64,000 nucleotides of DNA from Nocardioides limicola. Lineage in GTDB: Bacteria > Actinomycetota > Actinomycetes > Propionibacteriales > Nocardioidaceae. The DNA is taken from assembly GCF_016827675.1 (NCBI RefSeq), contig NZ_JAERJA010000002.1, positions 124,001 through 188,000 of the forward strand. The letters run 5' to 3'. Below, in pieces: positions 31,916 through 41,111 of this stretch (position 1 is its first letter; every line of letters starts with the position of its first letter). Position numbers and translations under genes: made by a program. The notes beneath the pieces were generated by a model that worked only from the letters and a program-made list of their open reading frames with translations, did not search any database and was not told where the DNA came from.

Positions 31916-34900
31916 TCAGGCCTTGCTCACCCGAACGATGGCCTTCTCGCCCTCACCCACAGTCACCTCGATACCGCCGTCGACACCCGCAGCGGTCACG
32001 TCGCAGGAGGTGGCGAGGGTCTCGGAGGAGATCAGGTCCCGGTGGGCGGAGGCGGCCTCGAGGACCGCCGGAGCCCCCGCGATCACCAGGGCGATCCGGT
32101 CGGACACGTCGAGCCCGCCGTCACGTCGGGCCTGCTGGACGGCACGGACCAGGTCCCGCGCCAGCCCCTCGGCGGCGAGTGCGGGAGTGACGTCGGTGTC
32201 CAGGACCACGAAGCCGTCGCGCAGCATCCCGACCGCACTGGACTCGTCGGCCGCCCCGGCCACCGTCTCCAGGGAGTACTCCCCTTCGACCAGGGCGATG
32301 CCACCGGCCGTGACCGTACCGTCCGCAGCGACCGACCAGTCGCCGGTCTTGGAGCCCTTGATCGCGACCTGGACGTCCTTGCCGAGACGAGGCCCGGCCG
32401 CCCGCGCGTTGACGGTGAGCCTCTGCTCCACCCCGAAGGCACCCGCCTCCGGGGCGTCCGCGTCGAGGAGGCGGACGGTCTTGACGTTGAGTTCGTCGGC
32501 GACGATCGACTCGAAGCCGGCGATCTGCGGCCCGACCACGGTCAGCGACGCGAGCGGCAGCCGGTTGCGCAGCCCAGCCGCCTTGCGCAGTGCCGAGGTG
32601 GCCGAGCAGACGTCGCGCACCTGATCCATCGCCGCCACCAAGCCCTCGTCGTCGGGCAGGGTGGCCGCGTCCGGCCAGTCGGTCAGGTGCACCGACCTGC
32701 CCCCCGTCAGGCCGCGCCAGATCTCCTCAGTGGTCAACGGCAGCAGCGGGGCCGCCACCCGACAGGCCACGTCGAGCACCGTGTACAAGGTGTCCAGGGC
32801 AGCCGTGTCACCTTCCCAGAACCGGTCCCGGGAGCGGCGGATGTACCAGTTGGTGAGTACGTCGATGAACCCGCGGGTGGTCTCGCAGGCGTCCGCGATC
32901 GCGTAGTCGTCCATCTGGACGGTCATCGTCTCGACGTAATCCCGGGTCTTGGCCAGCAGGTAGCGGTCGAGCCGGTCGGTGGACGCCGTCGACCATTGCG
33001 CGTCGTACCCGCCCGGCCGGGCGAGGTTGGCGTAGAGCTGGAAGAAGTACCAGCTGTTCCACAACGGGATCATCACCTGACGCACCGAGTCCCGGATGCC
33101 TTGTTCGGTGACCACCAGGTTGCCGCCGCGCAGGATCGGGGACGCCATCAGGAACCAGCGCATCGCGTCCGCGCCGTCGCGGTCGAACACCTCGGAGACG
33201 TCGGGGTAGTTGCGCAGCGACTTGGACATCTTGTTGCCGTCCGAGCCCAGCACGATGCCGTGGCTGATGCACGACGAGAACGCCGGCTTGTCGAAGAGCG
33301 CGGTCGCCAGGATGTGCAGCGTGTAGAACCAGCCGCGGGTCTGGCCGATGTACTCGACGATGAAGTCGGCCGGGAAGTTCTTGGCGAACCAGTCCGCATT
33401 CTCGAACGGCACGTGGTTCTGCGCGAACGACATCGACCCGGAGTCGAACCAGACGTCGAGCACGTCGGTGACGCGCCGCATCGTCGACGCTCCGGTGGGG
33501 TCGTCGGGGTTGGGCCTGGTCAGGTCGTCGATGTAGGGCCGGTGCAGGTCCGGCTCGCCGGCGGCGTTGCGGGGCAGCCGGCCGAAGTCGCGCTCCAGCT
33601 CCTCGAAGGAGCCGTAGACGTCGAGGCGCGGGTACGCCGGGTCGTCGCTCTTCCAGACCGGCACCGGCGAACCCCAGAACCTGTTCCGGGTGATCGACCA
33701 GTCGCGGGCGTTCTCGAGCCACCTGCCGAACTGGCCGTGCTTGATGTGCTCGGGCACCCAGCGGATCTCTTCGTTGAGCTCGAGCATCCTCTCCTTGATC
33801 CGGGTGACCTGGACGAACCAGGACTCCACGCCCTTGTAGATCAGCGGCTGCCGGCAGCGCCAGCAGTGCGGGTACGAGTGCTCGTAGGTCTCCCGGCGAA
33901 GCAGCACCGTGCCGGGAGTGACTGCGCCGTGGTCGTCGGCGGTCGAGTGCCCGGCGAGGGACGAGCCGGGTGTATCGAGACCAGCCAGGCGAGTCGCCGC
34001 CTTGAGGTGGTCGATGATCGGCAGATTCGCGTCGAAGACCAGCATCCCGGCGTACTCGGCGACCGGCGCCGTGAATCGGCCGTCCTTGCCGACCGGCATC
34101 ACCGCCTCGATGCCCTCCCGGTCGGTGATCACCTTGTCGTCCTCACCGAAGGCCCCGGCGGTGTGCACCATCCCGGATCCGTCGGTGGTGGTGACGAACT
34201 CGGCGGCGACCAGCCGGAAGGCCCGCGGGTGGCCCAGGTAGTAGCTGAACGGCGGCGTGTAGTGCCGACCGACGAGGTCGGCGCCCTTGACCCGGGCGAC
34301 AACCTGGTGGTGCACCGACTCGGAGTCCTCGTCCTTGAGTTCGCGCGCGTAGGCGTCGAGCCGCTCCGCGGCCAGCAGGTACCGCTCCTCGACGCCGGTG
34401 TAGGACGAACGCACCACGACGTAGTCGATCTCCTCGCCCACCATCACGGCCAGGTTCGAGGGCAGCGTCCAGGGCGTGGTGGTCCAGACCAGTGCCAGGG
34501 CACCGTCCAGGACCCCACCCTCGCCGGTGTCCGCGAGCCGCAGCCCCACCGTCACCGACGGGTCCTGCCGGGACTGGTAGACGTCGTCGTCCATCCGCAG
34601 TTCGTGGTTCGACAGCGGCGTCTCGTCGTTCCAGCAGTACGGCAGCACCCGGAAGTCCTCATAGACCAGGCCCTGGTCATGCAGGCTCTTGAACGCCCAG
34701 ATGACGCTCTCCATGTAGTCGGGGTTGAGGGTCTTGTAGTCGTTGTCGAAGTCCACCCAGCGGGCCTGCCGGGTCACGTAGGCACGCCACTGGTCGGCGT
34801 ACTTCATCACCGAGTCCCGACAGGCCTCGTTGAAGGCCTCGATCCCCATCTCGGCGATCTCGTCGGTGGTCTTGATGCCGTGGATGCGCATCGCCTCGAG

Positions 34901-35209
34901 CTCGGCGGGCAGGCCGTGCGTGTCCCAGCCGAAGCGTCGCTCCACCCGCTTGCCGCGCATCGTCTGGTAGCGGGGCACGATGTCCTTGACGTAGCCGGTG
35001 AGCAGGTGCCCGTAGTGCGGCAGCCCGTTCGCGAACGGCGGACCGTCGTAGAAGACGAACTCGCCGTCGGCGGGGTCCCGCTGTTCCAGGGAGGCCGCGA
35101 AGGTGCCGTCGGACTCCCAGTAGCCGAGGATCCGCTCCTCGATCGCGGGGAACCGCGGGGTCGACGGAACGGCGTTCGTGGGATCGGTGCTGACCTTCGG
35201 ATAGGTCAT
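31916..35209 (-). CDS. ileS: Isoleucyl-tRNA synthetase
   Basis: A 1097-aa class I synthetase charging tRNA-Ile. The HIGH-like motif is in [16 protein letters not shown], the KMSKS loop in [13 protein letters not shown], and a CP1 editing domain lies between. ATG 35209 ([20 protein letters not shown]) is the start; the open frame up to 35341 is T-box leader. Residues about 410-428 ([19 protein letters not shown]) are encoded by a palindromic repeat inserted in frame just before [16 protein letters not shown]. Regulated by a T-box that senses uncharged tRNA-Ile. Confidence 0.96.
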   Translation of the reverse strand: MTYPKVSTDPTNAVPSTPRFPAIEERILGYWESDGTFAASLEQRDPADGEFVFYDGPPFANGLPHYGHLLTGYVKDIVPRYQTMRGKRVERRFGWDTHGLPAELEAMRIHGIKTTDEIAEMGIEAFNEACRDSVMKYADQWRAYVTRQARWVDFDNDYKTLNPDYMESVIWAFKSLHDQGLVYEDFRVLPYCWNDETPLSNHELRMDDDVYQSRQDPSVTVGLRLADTGEGGVLDGALALVWTTTPWTLPSNLAVMVGEEIDYVVVRSSYTGVEERYLLAAERLDAYARELKDEDSESVHHQVVARVKGADLVGRHYTPPFSYYLGHPRAFRLVAAEFVTTTDGSGMVHTAGAFGEDDKVITDREGIEAVMPVGKDGRFTAPVAEYAGMLVFDANLPIIDHLKAATRLAGLDTPGSSLAGHSTADDHGAVTPGTVLLRRETYEHSYPHCWRCRQPLIYKGVESWFVQVTRIKERMLELNEEIRWVPEHIKHGQFGRWLENARDWSITRNRFWGSPVPVWKSDDPAYPRLDVYGSFEELERDFGRLPRNAAGEPDLHRPYIDDLTRPNPDDPTGASTMRRVTDVLDVWFDSGSMSFAQNHVPFENADWFAKNFPADFIVEYIGQTRGWFYTLHILATALFDKPAFSSCISHGIVLGSDGNKMSKSLRNYPDVSEVFDRDGADAMRWFLMASPILRGGNLVVTEQGIRDSVRQVMIPLWNSWYFFQLYANLARPGGYDAQWSTASTDRLDRYLLAKTRDYVETMTVQMDDYAIADACETTRGFIDVLTNWYIRRSRDRFWEGDTAALDTLYTVLDVACRVAAPLLPLTTEEIWRGLTGGRSVHLTDWPDAATLPDDEGLVAAMDQVRDVCSATSALRKAAGLRNRLPLASLTVVGPQIAGFESIVADELNVKTVRLLDADAPEAGAFGVEQRLTVNARAAGPRLGKDVQVAIKGSKTGDWSVAADGTVTAGGIALVEGEYSLETVAGAADESSAVGMLRDGFVVLDTDVTPALAAEGLARDLVRAVQQARRDGGLDVSDRIALVIAGAPAVLEAASAHRDLISSETLATSCDVTAAGVDGGIEVTVGEGEKAIVRVSKA
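33937..33982. repeat. Palindromic repeat element inside ileS, in frame
   Basis: A 42-base core (33941-33982) with the ends GGTCGAGTGCC and GTGTATCGAGACC, as in the copy beyond the ileS stop. It contributes about 19 codons without stop to ileS, between LKAATR and GAVTPG. The arms differ from copy 1 only in the loop half (CCGGCGAGGGACGAGCCGG). Confidence 0.8.
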
Positions 35210-35224
35210 CGGCTGCGGCTCCTC

Positions 35225-35440
35225 GTGCGGTCGACCGGTGGTCGAATGTGTCGGACCACGAGGACGACATTGCTGCCGCGGTACCACCTCGCTTGGTGCC
35301 GTGACACGGCACCCGCTCATTGCAGGCTGTGACGGGCCCACCCGTTCGGTTCTACTGGGCGCAGGTGAGCCGGGGCCCGCCGAACGCTGTTCTTCCGAAA
35401 GCTCGCCGCTGATGACGGCTCGAACGCCTATGGGTCACAG
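35225..35440 (-). promoter_or_regulatory. T-box leader of ileS
   Basis: The minus strand upstream of ileS carries the T-box sequence AGGTGGTACCGCGG (35289-35276), which pairs with the acceptor end of uncharged tRNA. Upstream, GAGCCGTCATCAGCGGCGAG contains a candidate isoleucine specifier codon ATC (35413-35411), followed by a conserved-looking GGAAGAAC. The ribosome-binding site GAGGAG (about 35228-35223) lies just 14 bases before the start, fitting the translational T-box class of actinobacterial ileS genes. Limits of the element are approximate. Confidence 0.9.
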
Positions 35441-35478
35441 GGTACGGCGTGCCCCGGCCGCGGCGGAAACCGGTTTCC

Positions 35479-36684
35479 TCACTCGCACGTGGAGACCGGC
35501 TCGTCACCCTCGAAGCGCGCCGCGGTCCAGATCAGCAGATCGGCCAACAGCGGCGAGGTGTCGGTCAACAGGCTGAGGTGGTTGAGCCCCTCGTACTCGC
35601 GGTACTCCAGCACCTGACCCTCGGCGCACATCCGCTCCGCCCAGCGTCGCTGGATCTCCACCGGCACCACGTCGTCGGCGTCCCCCTGAGCGAGCAGGAT
35701 CGGGGCCTCGACGACCTCGTTGGGCGAGTTGGCGCGCATCAGCTCACCCCACCGACCGGCCGTCGAGTCCTCGGGCAACAGCGGGCCGCTGAACTGCCGG
35801 ATCAACGACGGCGCGTTGCTCTCCGGGCCCTGACACTGGGCAGCCACCCGGCCCACCAGGTCGCGGTCGGACTCCGGCAAGTGGTCCAGGAGCCCCGCCT
35901 CGGGGTGTACGTCGTGCCAACTCTGCAGCAGGAAGGAGATCAGCATCCGCCCGAACGGAGACTCGTCAGGGTCGACGTCGATCGATGCCATCACCGTGTC
36001 CACCTCGGTGGGCGGCGCCATCGCGGCGATCCCGCGCAGGTCCATCGACGGTGCCTCGTCGGCGACCACCCCCGCCCAGAGCGCGGCGTGAGCGCCCTGG
36101 GAGCCGCCCCAGATCACCGTGTGCGGCATCAGCGCGAGCCCGTCGATCGACTGCGACGCGGTGACGGCGTGGACCAGGTCCCGGCCGGCGGCCAGGCCGC
36201 CGAGGTACTCGTGGGGCCCCTCCGAGCCCAGCCCGGCGAAGTCGGGGGCGACGACCACCCATCCCTGCAGCACCATCTGCGCGAGCAGCCCGGCGTACAC
36301 ACCGAAGGCGTCGATCCTGGCCGAGGGCGCGCAGTCCTCGGCGACTCCGGTGGTCCCGTGCGCCCACACCAGCACCGGCCGGGGGCCCAACGACCACCCC
36401 TTGGCGGCCACCACCAGACCGGTGGCCTCACGCACCTCCCCGTCGACGTCAGCGGTGGCGTAGGCCAGCTGCCACGCATCGAAGTCGTCGGTGACCCCTG
36501 CCCAGTCCCGGGTGGCGATCAACTCGCCCGGCTCGGCGTCGAGCGGCAACGGGGGCAGCGGCGGCTCCTTGTCCCGGCCGACGAGGACGACGATGACGGT
36601 GGTCAGGACCAGCAGCAGCACCGCGACGAGTGCGGCGAGCAGGATCCAGCGACCACGGGGCGGGGCTGCGGGCGTCGTCGTCAC
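35479..36684 (-). CDS. Membrane-anchored alpha/beta hydrolase, secretory lipase-like
   Basis: A 401-aa protein with one N-terminal membrane helix ([20 protein letters not shown], about residues 11-32) and an external hydrolase domain of the LIP/secretory lipase type: HGTTG oxyanion strand, nucleophile in WGGSQG (Ser about 194), acid in GDADDVVP and His in GLNHLSL. Start GTG 36684 is preceded at six bases by CATGAT, a leaderless-type -10. Divergent from dapD. Substrate probably an ester or lipid. Confidence 0.82.
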   Translation of the reverse strand: MTTTPAAPPRGRWILLAALVAVLLLVLTTVIVVLVGRDKEPPLPPLPLDAEPGELIATRDWAGVTDDFDAWQLAYATADVDGEVREATGLVVAAKGWSLGPRPVLVWAHGTTGVAEDCAPSARIDAFGVYAGLLAQMVLQGWVVVAPDFAGLGSEGPHEYLGGLAAGRDLVHAVTASQSIDGLALMPHTVIWGGSQGAHAALWAGVVADEAPSMDLRGIAAMAPPTEVDTVMASIDVDPDESPFGRMLISFLLQSWHDVHPEAGLLDHLPESDRDLVGRVAAQCQGPESNAPSLIRQFSGPLLPEDSTAGRWGELMRANSPNEVVEAPILLAQGDADDVVPVEIQRRWAERMCAEGQVLEYREYEGLNHLSLLTDTSPLLADLLIWTAARFEGDEPVSTCE

Positions 36685-36735
36685 AACCCCATCATGCCCA
36701 ACCGGCTCACCTGCCCCTGCGTAGACTCCGCTCTC

Positions 36736-37686
36736 GTGACTGAGATGACCGGCCCGGCCCACGGCTGGGGCCTGACCACCGTGACCCCTGACGACACCGT
36801 TCTCGACGTGTGGTTCCCCTCCCCTGCGCTGGGGGCCGCCAAGCCGGCCGGACCACCGGCCGACCTGAACGCGTTGAGCGGCGTCGACCCGATCCGCCGG
36901 GTCCGCCGCGAGGTCCGCCTGGTCGCCATCGACGACCTTGCTGCCGCACCCCGCAGCACCGAGGACGCCTGGCTGCGGTTGCACCTGCTGTCGGCTCGGC
37001 TGGTGACGCCGCAGTCGATCAACCTCGACGGCGTCTTCGGGCTGCTGACGAACGTGGTGTGGACCTCGGCCGGCCCGTGCGCGGTCGAGGGGTTCGAGAC
37101 CACCCGGATGCACCTGCGGGCCGCCGGGATGCACGTCACCGTGCACGGCATCGACAAGTTCCCGCGGATGGTCGACTACGTGGTCCCGTCCGGGGTCCGG
37201 ATCGCGGACGCGGACCGGGTCCGGCTGGGAGCGCACCTGGCCGAGGGCACCACGGTGATGCACGAGGGCTTCGTCAACTTCAACGCGGGCACCCTCGGCT
37301 CGTCGATGGTCGAGGGCCGGATCTCGGCCGGCGTGGTGGTCGACGACGGCTCCGACATCGGCGGCGGCGCCTCGATCATGGGCACGCTCTCCGGCGGCGG
37401 CCAGGAGGTCATCGCGATCGGCAAGCGCTGCCTGTTGGGCGCCAACGCCGGCATCGGCATCTCGCTGGGTGACGACTGTGTCGTGGAGGCAGGCTGCTAC
37501 GTCACCGCTGGCACCAAGGTCACCGTCGTCGGCGCCGACGGCGCCTCCGAGGTGGTCAAGGCCCGTGACCTGACCGGCAAGAACAACCTGCTCTTCCGCC
37601 GCAACTCGGTCACCGGCGCCGTCGAGTGCGTGCCGAGGCAGGGCGAGGGCATCACCCTCAACTCGATCCTGCACGCCAACGACTGA
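36736..37686 (+). CDS. dapD: Tetrahydropyridine-2,6-dicarboxylate N-succinyltransferase
   Basis: A 316-aa enzyme of the actinobacterial DapD class that succinylates tetrahydrodipicolinate in lysine/DAP synthesis. The left-handed beta-helix hexapeptides are clear ([34 protein letters not shown]), and the active-site segment [12 protein letters not shown] is intact. GTG 36736 lies eight bases after TAGACT. DapC and DapE are encoded nearby, so three steps of the succinylase branch are clustered. Confidence 0.95.
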   Translation: MTEMTGPAHGWGLTTVTPDDTVLDVWFPSPALGAAKPAGPPADLNALSGVDPIRRVRREVRLVAIDDLAAAPRSTEDAWLRLHLLSARLVTPQSINLDGVFGLLTNVVWTSAGPCAVEGFETTRMHLRAAGMHVTVHGIDKFPRMVDYVVPSGVRIADADRVRLGAHLAEGTTVMHEGFVNFNAGTLGSSMVEGRISAGVVVDDGSDIGGGASIMGTLSGGGQEVIAIGKRCLLGANAGIGISLGDDCVVEAGCYVTAGTKVTVVGADGASEVVKARDLTGKNNLLFRRNSVTGAVECVPRQGEGITLNSILHAND

Positions 37687-37688
37687 CG

Positions 37689-38651
37689 ATGCGGAGGCTG
37701 GTCAACCTCGTCCTGGTGGCGCTCATCCTCGCCGTCGTGGTGGGTGCGGTGGGGGTCCTGATGCGGACCGGTCTGGGTCCGGCCTTCCAGCGGCAGGCGT
37801 GCCAGGCGGTGGTGGGCGAGCACACGGTCACCCTCACCCTGGAGCAGGCCGAGAACGCAGCCATCATCGCCGCCATCGGGGTGCGGCGAGGTCTCCCGGC
37901 GCGTGCGGTGACGATCGCGTTGGCCACGGCGTACCAGGAGTCGAAGATCCTCAACCTCGACTACGGGGACCGGGACTCACTGGGGTTGTTCCAGCAGCGC
38001 CCGTCCCAGGGGTGGGGTACGCCGGAGCAGGTGCAGGACCCGGTCTATGCCGCCAATGCGTTCTATGACGCGCTGGAGCGACTCCCCAACTACCGGGAGA
38101 TGGACATCAACGACGCCGCGCAGGCGGTGCAGCGCTCCGGGCACCCGCAGGGGTACCGGCGCCACGAGGAGAACGCCCGCGCGCTCGCCTCGGCACTGAC
38201 CGGCTGGTCGCCGGCATCGTTCACCTGCACGGTCCGGGGGCGAGCCTCCGCCGACACCGAGCTCGGGCCCGAGGGACTCACCTCCAGGGCGGCGGCGGTG
38301 CGCGACGACCTGACGACGGCGTTCGGGCCGTTGTCGCTGGGCGGCTTCCAGCCCGGCGGGGTGAGCAGCGGCCACATGCCCGGATCAGCCCACTACGAGG
38401 GTCGAGCGGTCGATGTCTTCGTGCGCCCGGTCAACGAGCAGAACCTGCGCCGCGGCTGGGTGATCGCCCACTATCTGGTGGCTCGCGCGGACCTGCTCGA
38501 GATCGAGCACGTCATCTTCGACGGCAAGATCTGGAACGTCCGCCGCTCCGACGAGGGCTGGCGGGACTACACCCCCGACACCAACGGGCGCCCCGAGGGC
38601 GTGGTGGAGATCCTCGAGCACCGCGACCACGTGCACGTCGACGTGCCCTGA
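37689..38651 (+). CDS. Secreted wall hydrolase with lytic-transglycosylase-like and M15-like domains
   Basis: A 320-aa exported protein, with a signal anchor at residues 1-24 (MRRLVNLVLVALILAVVVGA). Residues about 50-165 resemble a transglycosylase-like fold (AYQESKILNLDYGDRDSLGL then FQQRPSQGWG). Residues about 185-320 look like an M15/VanY-type zinc peptidase: HMPGSAHYEGRAVDVF supplies His and Asp and HVHVDVP the last His. Starts two bases after dapD, so co-expressed with DAP synthesis. Cleavage of wall glycan and peptide is inference. Confidence 0.75.
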   Translation: MRRLVNLVLVALILAVVVGAVGVLMRTGLGPAFQRQACQAVVGEHTVTLTLEQAENAAIIAAIGVRRGLPARAVTIALATAYQESKILNLDYGDRDSLGLFQQRPSQGWGTPEQVQDPVYAANAFYDALERLPNYREMDINDAAQAVQRSGHPQGYRRHEENARALASALTGWSPASFTCTVRGRASADTELGPEGLTSRAAAVRDDLTTAFGPLSLGGFQPGGVSSGHMPGSAHYEGRAVDVFVRPVNEQNLRRGWVIAHYLVARADLLEIEHVIFDGKIWNVRRSDEGWRDYTPDTNGRPEGVVEILEHRDHVHVDVP

Positions 38652-38684
38652 CTCGACGTGCTCTGAGCCGACCTTGCGGACAGG

Positions 38685-39812
38685 TCAGACGGTCGCCAAC
38701 CGCCGCGCTGCCGCGGCGATCCGCTCGTCGGTGGCGGTGAACGCCACCCGCACGTGCCGACGGCCGGCCGCGCCGTAGAAGTCGCCGGGGGCGACCAGGA
38801 TCCCGAGCTCGGCGAACTCGGCGACCAGCCCCCAGCAGTCCGGCCCGTCAGGACCCTTGGTGGTCCACAGGTAGAGCGAGGCCTCGGAGTGCTCCACCGT
38901 GTAGCCGGCGCCCTGCAGCGCCTCCTTGAGGACCGCACGACGAGCCGCGTAGACCGCGTGCTGGGCGCGGGCGTGCTCGGTGTCCCGCAGCGCCGCGGCC
39001 ATCGCCGCCTGCTGCGGGCCGGGAACGATGAGGCCGAGGTTCTTGCGGACCGCGAGCAGCTCACCGATCAATGCCGTGTCTCCGGCCACGAAGCCACAGC
39101 GGTAGCCGGCCAGGTTCGAGCGCTTCGACAGCGAGTGCACCACCAGGATGCCGTCCGCGGAGCCGCCGCAGACCTCCGGGTCCAGCACCGACACCGGCGC
39201 CGCGTCCCACGCGCACTCCAGATAGCACTCGTCGGAGACCAGGATGGTGCCGCGCTCCCGACACCAGTCGACGACCTTGCGGAGGTGCTCGACAGGCAGC
39301 ACCCGCCCGGTGGGGTTGGACGGGCTGTTGAGCCACAGCAGCCGCGGCGTCTCCGGCCCGATCGCGGTCAGCGAGTCGGTGGCCAGGGTGCGGGCACCGG
39401 CCAACGCTGCACCGACCTCGTACGTCGGGTAGGCCAACTCGGGCAGGACCACCAGGTCACCCGGGCCGAGACCCAGGTGCAGCGCCAGCGAGGCGACCAA
39501 CTCCTTGGAGCCGATCAGCGGCAGCACCTGGTCGAGCCCCAGCCCGATGGTGCCGTGCCCGGCGAGCCAGTCGACGCAGGCCTGACGGGTCTCCACCGTG
39601 CCGATCGTGGTCGGGTAGCCCGGCCAGTCCGCAGCGGCGGCCAGCGCCTCCCGGACCACCATCGGGGTCGGGTCGACCGGCGTACCGATGGACAGGTCCA
39701 CCAGGCCGCCAGCGTGTCGGCCGGCCCGCTCCTTGGAACCGGTCAACTGGTCCCAGGGAAAGTCAGGCAGCCTCGACGACACCCGACCCGACGGCTGCGG
39801 TGCTGCGCTCAC
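38685..39812 (-). CDS. dapC: Succinyldiaminopimelate transaminase
   Basis: A 375-aa PLP aminotransferase of fold type I converting N-succinyl-2-amino-6-ketopimelate to succinyl-DAP. Pyridoxal lysine lies in SLSKRSNLAGYR (about residue 230); NSPSNPTGRVL and SDECYLE contact the cofactor. The GTG at 39812 overlaps the ferredoxin stop (GTGA). The fdxC-dapC pair is conserved in mycobacteria (Rv1177-Rv1178). Confidence 0.92.
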   Translation of the reverse strand: MSAAPQPSGRVSSRLPDFPWDQLTGSKERAGRHAGGLVDLSIGTPVDPTPMVVREALAAAADWPGYPTTIGTVETRQACVDWLAGHGTIGLGLDQVLPLIGSKELVASLALHLGLGPGDLVVLPELAYPTYEVGAALAGARTLATDSLTAIGPETPRLLWLNSPSNPTGRVLPVEHLRKVVDWCRERGTILVSDECYLECAWDAAPVSVLDPEVCGGSADGILVVHSLSKRSNLAGYRCGFVAGDTALIGELLAVRKNLGLIVPGPQQAAMAAALRDTEHARAQHAVYAARRAVLKEALQGAGYTVEHSEASLYLWTTKGPDGPDCWGLVAEFAELGILVAPGDFYGAAGRRHVRVAFTATDERIAAAARRLATV

Positions 39813-40132
39813 CCCTGGTTCTGGGGCGGCAGCGCTGCGACGAAGGGGTGGTCCTTGTCGATCTCACCCATCTTGGCGGCACCACCGGGCGAACCCAGGT
39901 CGTCGAAGAACTTGACGTTGGCGTCGTAGTAGTCCTTCCACTCCTCCGGGGTGTCGTCCTCGTAGAAGATGGCCTCGACCGGGCAGACCGGCTCACAGGC
40001 ACCGCAGTCGACGCACTCGTCGGGGTGGATGTAAAGCATCCGCTTGCCTTCATAGATGCAATCGACGGGGCACTCGTCGACGCACGCGCGGTCCTTCAGG
40101 TCGACACACGGCTGGGCGATGACGTAGGTCAC
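39809..40132 (-). CDS. fdxC: Ferredoxin, 7Fe actinobacterial type
   Basis: A 107-aa ferredoxin. The first site reads C9, C17, C21 (ACVDECP, with no fourth Cys), fitting a [3Fe-4S] cluster; the second CVDCGACEPVCP gives a [4Fe-4S]. It shuttles electrons to P450s or reductases in this group. GTG 40132 with AGGAGG seven bases upstream. Coupled to dapC. Confidence 0.93.
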   Translation of the reverse strand: MTYVIAQPCVDLKDRACVDECPVDCIYEGKRMLYIHPDECVDCGACEPVCPVEAIFYEDDTPEEWKDYYDANVKFFDDLGSPGGAAKMGEIDKDHPFVAALPPQNQG

Positions 40133-40191
40133 CAGTTCCTCCTACAAGACTCGGGCGAGCGGGCACTCGCTGCTCAGCCTAGTATCCACAT

Positions 40192-41103
40192 GTGCGAAGT
40201 GGTGAGGAACCCCGGCCCAAGCATTTGCTTGGTCCCCATGTGGTGGGCGAGCGTGTGGTGATCCGACACGTCGTCCCCGGCGAGTACGGACCCACGGGCG
40301 GACCAGCCATGAACGACGTCCTGGGAGTCTGTCAGGCCTGGGGCCCCGAAGCGGCGGTGATCGCGCGTGAGGGAGGCTCGACGGTCACCGTGCCGATCGC
40401 CGACATCGTCTCCGGGAAGCCGGTGCCGCCACGGCCGAGCGTGCGGCTGCGCATGTCGCCGTTGGAGGCCCAACAGCGCAGCCTGGTGATGTGGCCGCAC
40501 GTGGACACCGAACAACTCGGCGACTGGGTGCTCCGCTCGTCGGAGTCCGATCCGGTGCGCCGTGCGAACTCCGCGCTGGCGATGGGCGATCCCGGCATCT
40601 CGTTCACCCGCGCCGTCCAGCGGGTGCTGGACTACTACCGCGACCGGGACAAGCGCCCCCTGGTGATGGTGGAGGCCGACTCCGAGGTCTGCAAGAGGTT
40701 CACCGACGCCGGCTGGGAGCTCGACCGGCCGCATGAGCCGGACACCTGGTTCCAGGTGGCCTCGATCTCGAGGGCCCGGCGGGCCGTCTCCGGCATCCGC
40801 ACCATCGAGGTGGAGATGGTCGCCGACGACCACCGCCTCGAGGCCAGGGTCGGCGACGAGGCGCTGATCCGGGCCGCCTACGACCGAGACTGGCTGGGCC
40901 TGCACGCCCTCAACGTGGAGCCGTCACGGCGTCGCCAGGGGCTGGCGCTGAACCTGCTCTCGGCAATGCTCGACTGGGGCGCCGAGCGGGGCGCCACGAC
41001 GGCGTACCTGCAGGTGCTGGCCGACAACGAGAGCGCGCTGGAACTCTACGAGCGGCTCGGGTTCAGCACCCACCACGCCTACCGCTACCTGACCCCCGGC
41101 TGA
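40192..41103 (+). CDS. GNAT family N-acetyltransferase
   Basis: A 303-aa protein. The N-terminal part carries a small beta-rich domain (VVGERVVIRHVV ... GREGGSTVTVPIADIVSGKP-like), then a GNAT domain at the C-terminus with the acetyl-CoA loop VEPSRRRQGLALNLL (about 243-257) and ESALELYERLGF. GTG 40192 is preceded by TAGTAT at six bases, supporting a leaderless start. Substrate unknown; some homologues acetylate amino acids or proteins. Confidence 0.85.
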   Translation: MRSGEEPRPKHLLGPHVVGERVVIRHVVPGEYGPTGGPAMNDVLGVCQAWGPEAAVIAREGGSTVTVPIADIVSGKPVPPRPSVRLRMSPLEAQQRSLVMWPHVDTEQLGDWVLRSSESDPVRRANSALAMGDPGISFTRAVQRVLDYYRDRDKRPLVMVEADSEVCKRFTDAGWELDRPHEPDTWFQVASISRARRAVSGIRTIEVEMVADDHRLEARVGDEALIRAAYDRDWLGLHALNVEPSRRRQGLALNLLSAMLDWGAERGATTAYLQVLADNESALELYERLGFSTHHAYRYLTPG

Positions 41104-41111
41104 GGCTGCGC

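Noticed and set aside
30803..35332. A 1509-codon plus-strand open frame
   Set aside because: Antisense to dapE and ileS, both certain. The frame is open only because stop codons are rare in this composition.
35210..35341. N-terminal extension of ileS by 44 codons
   Set aside because: The segment is the T-box leader with the ribosome-binding site; synthetase homology begins at [10 protein letters not shown].
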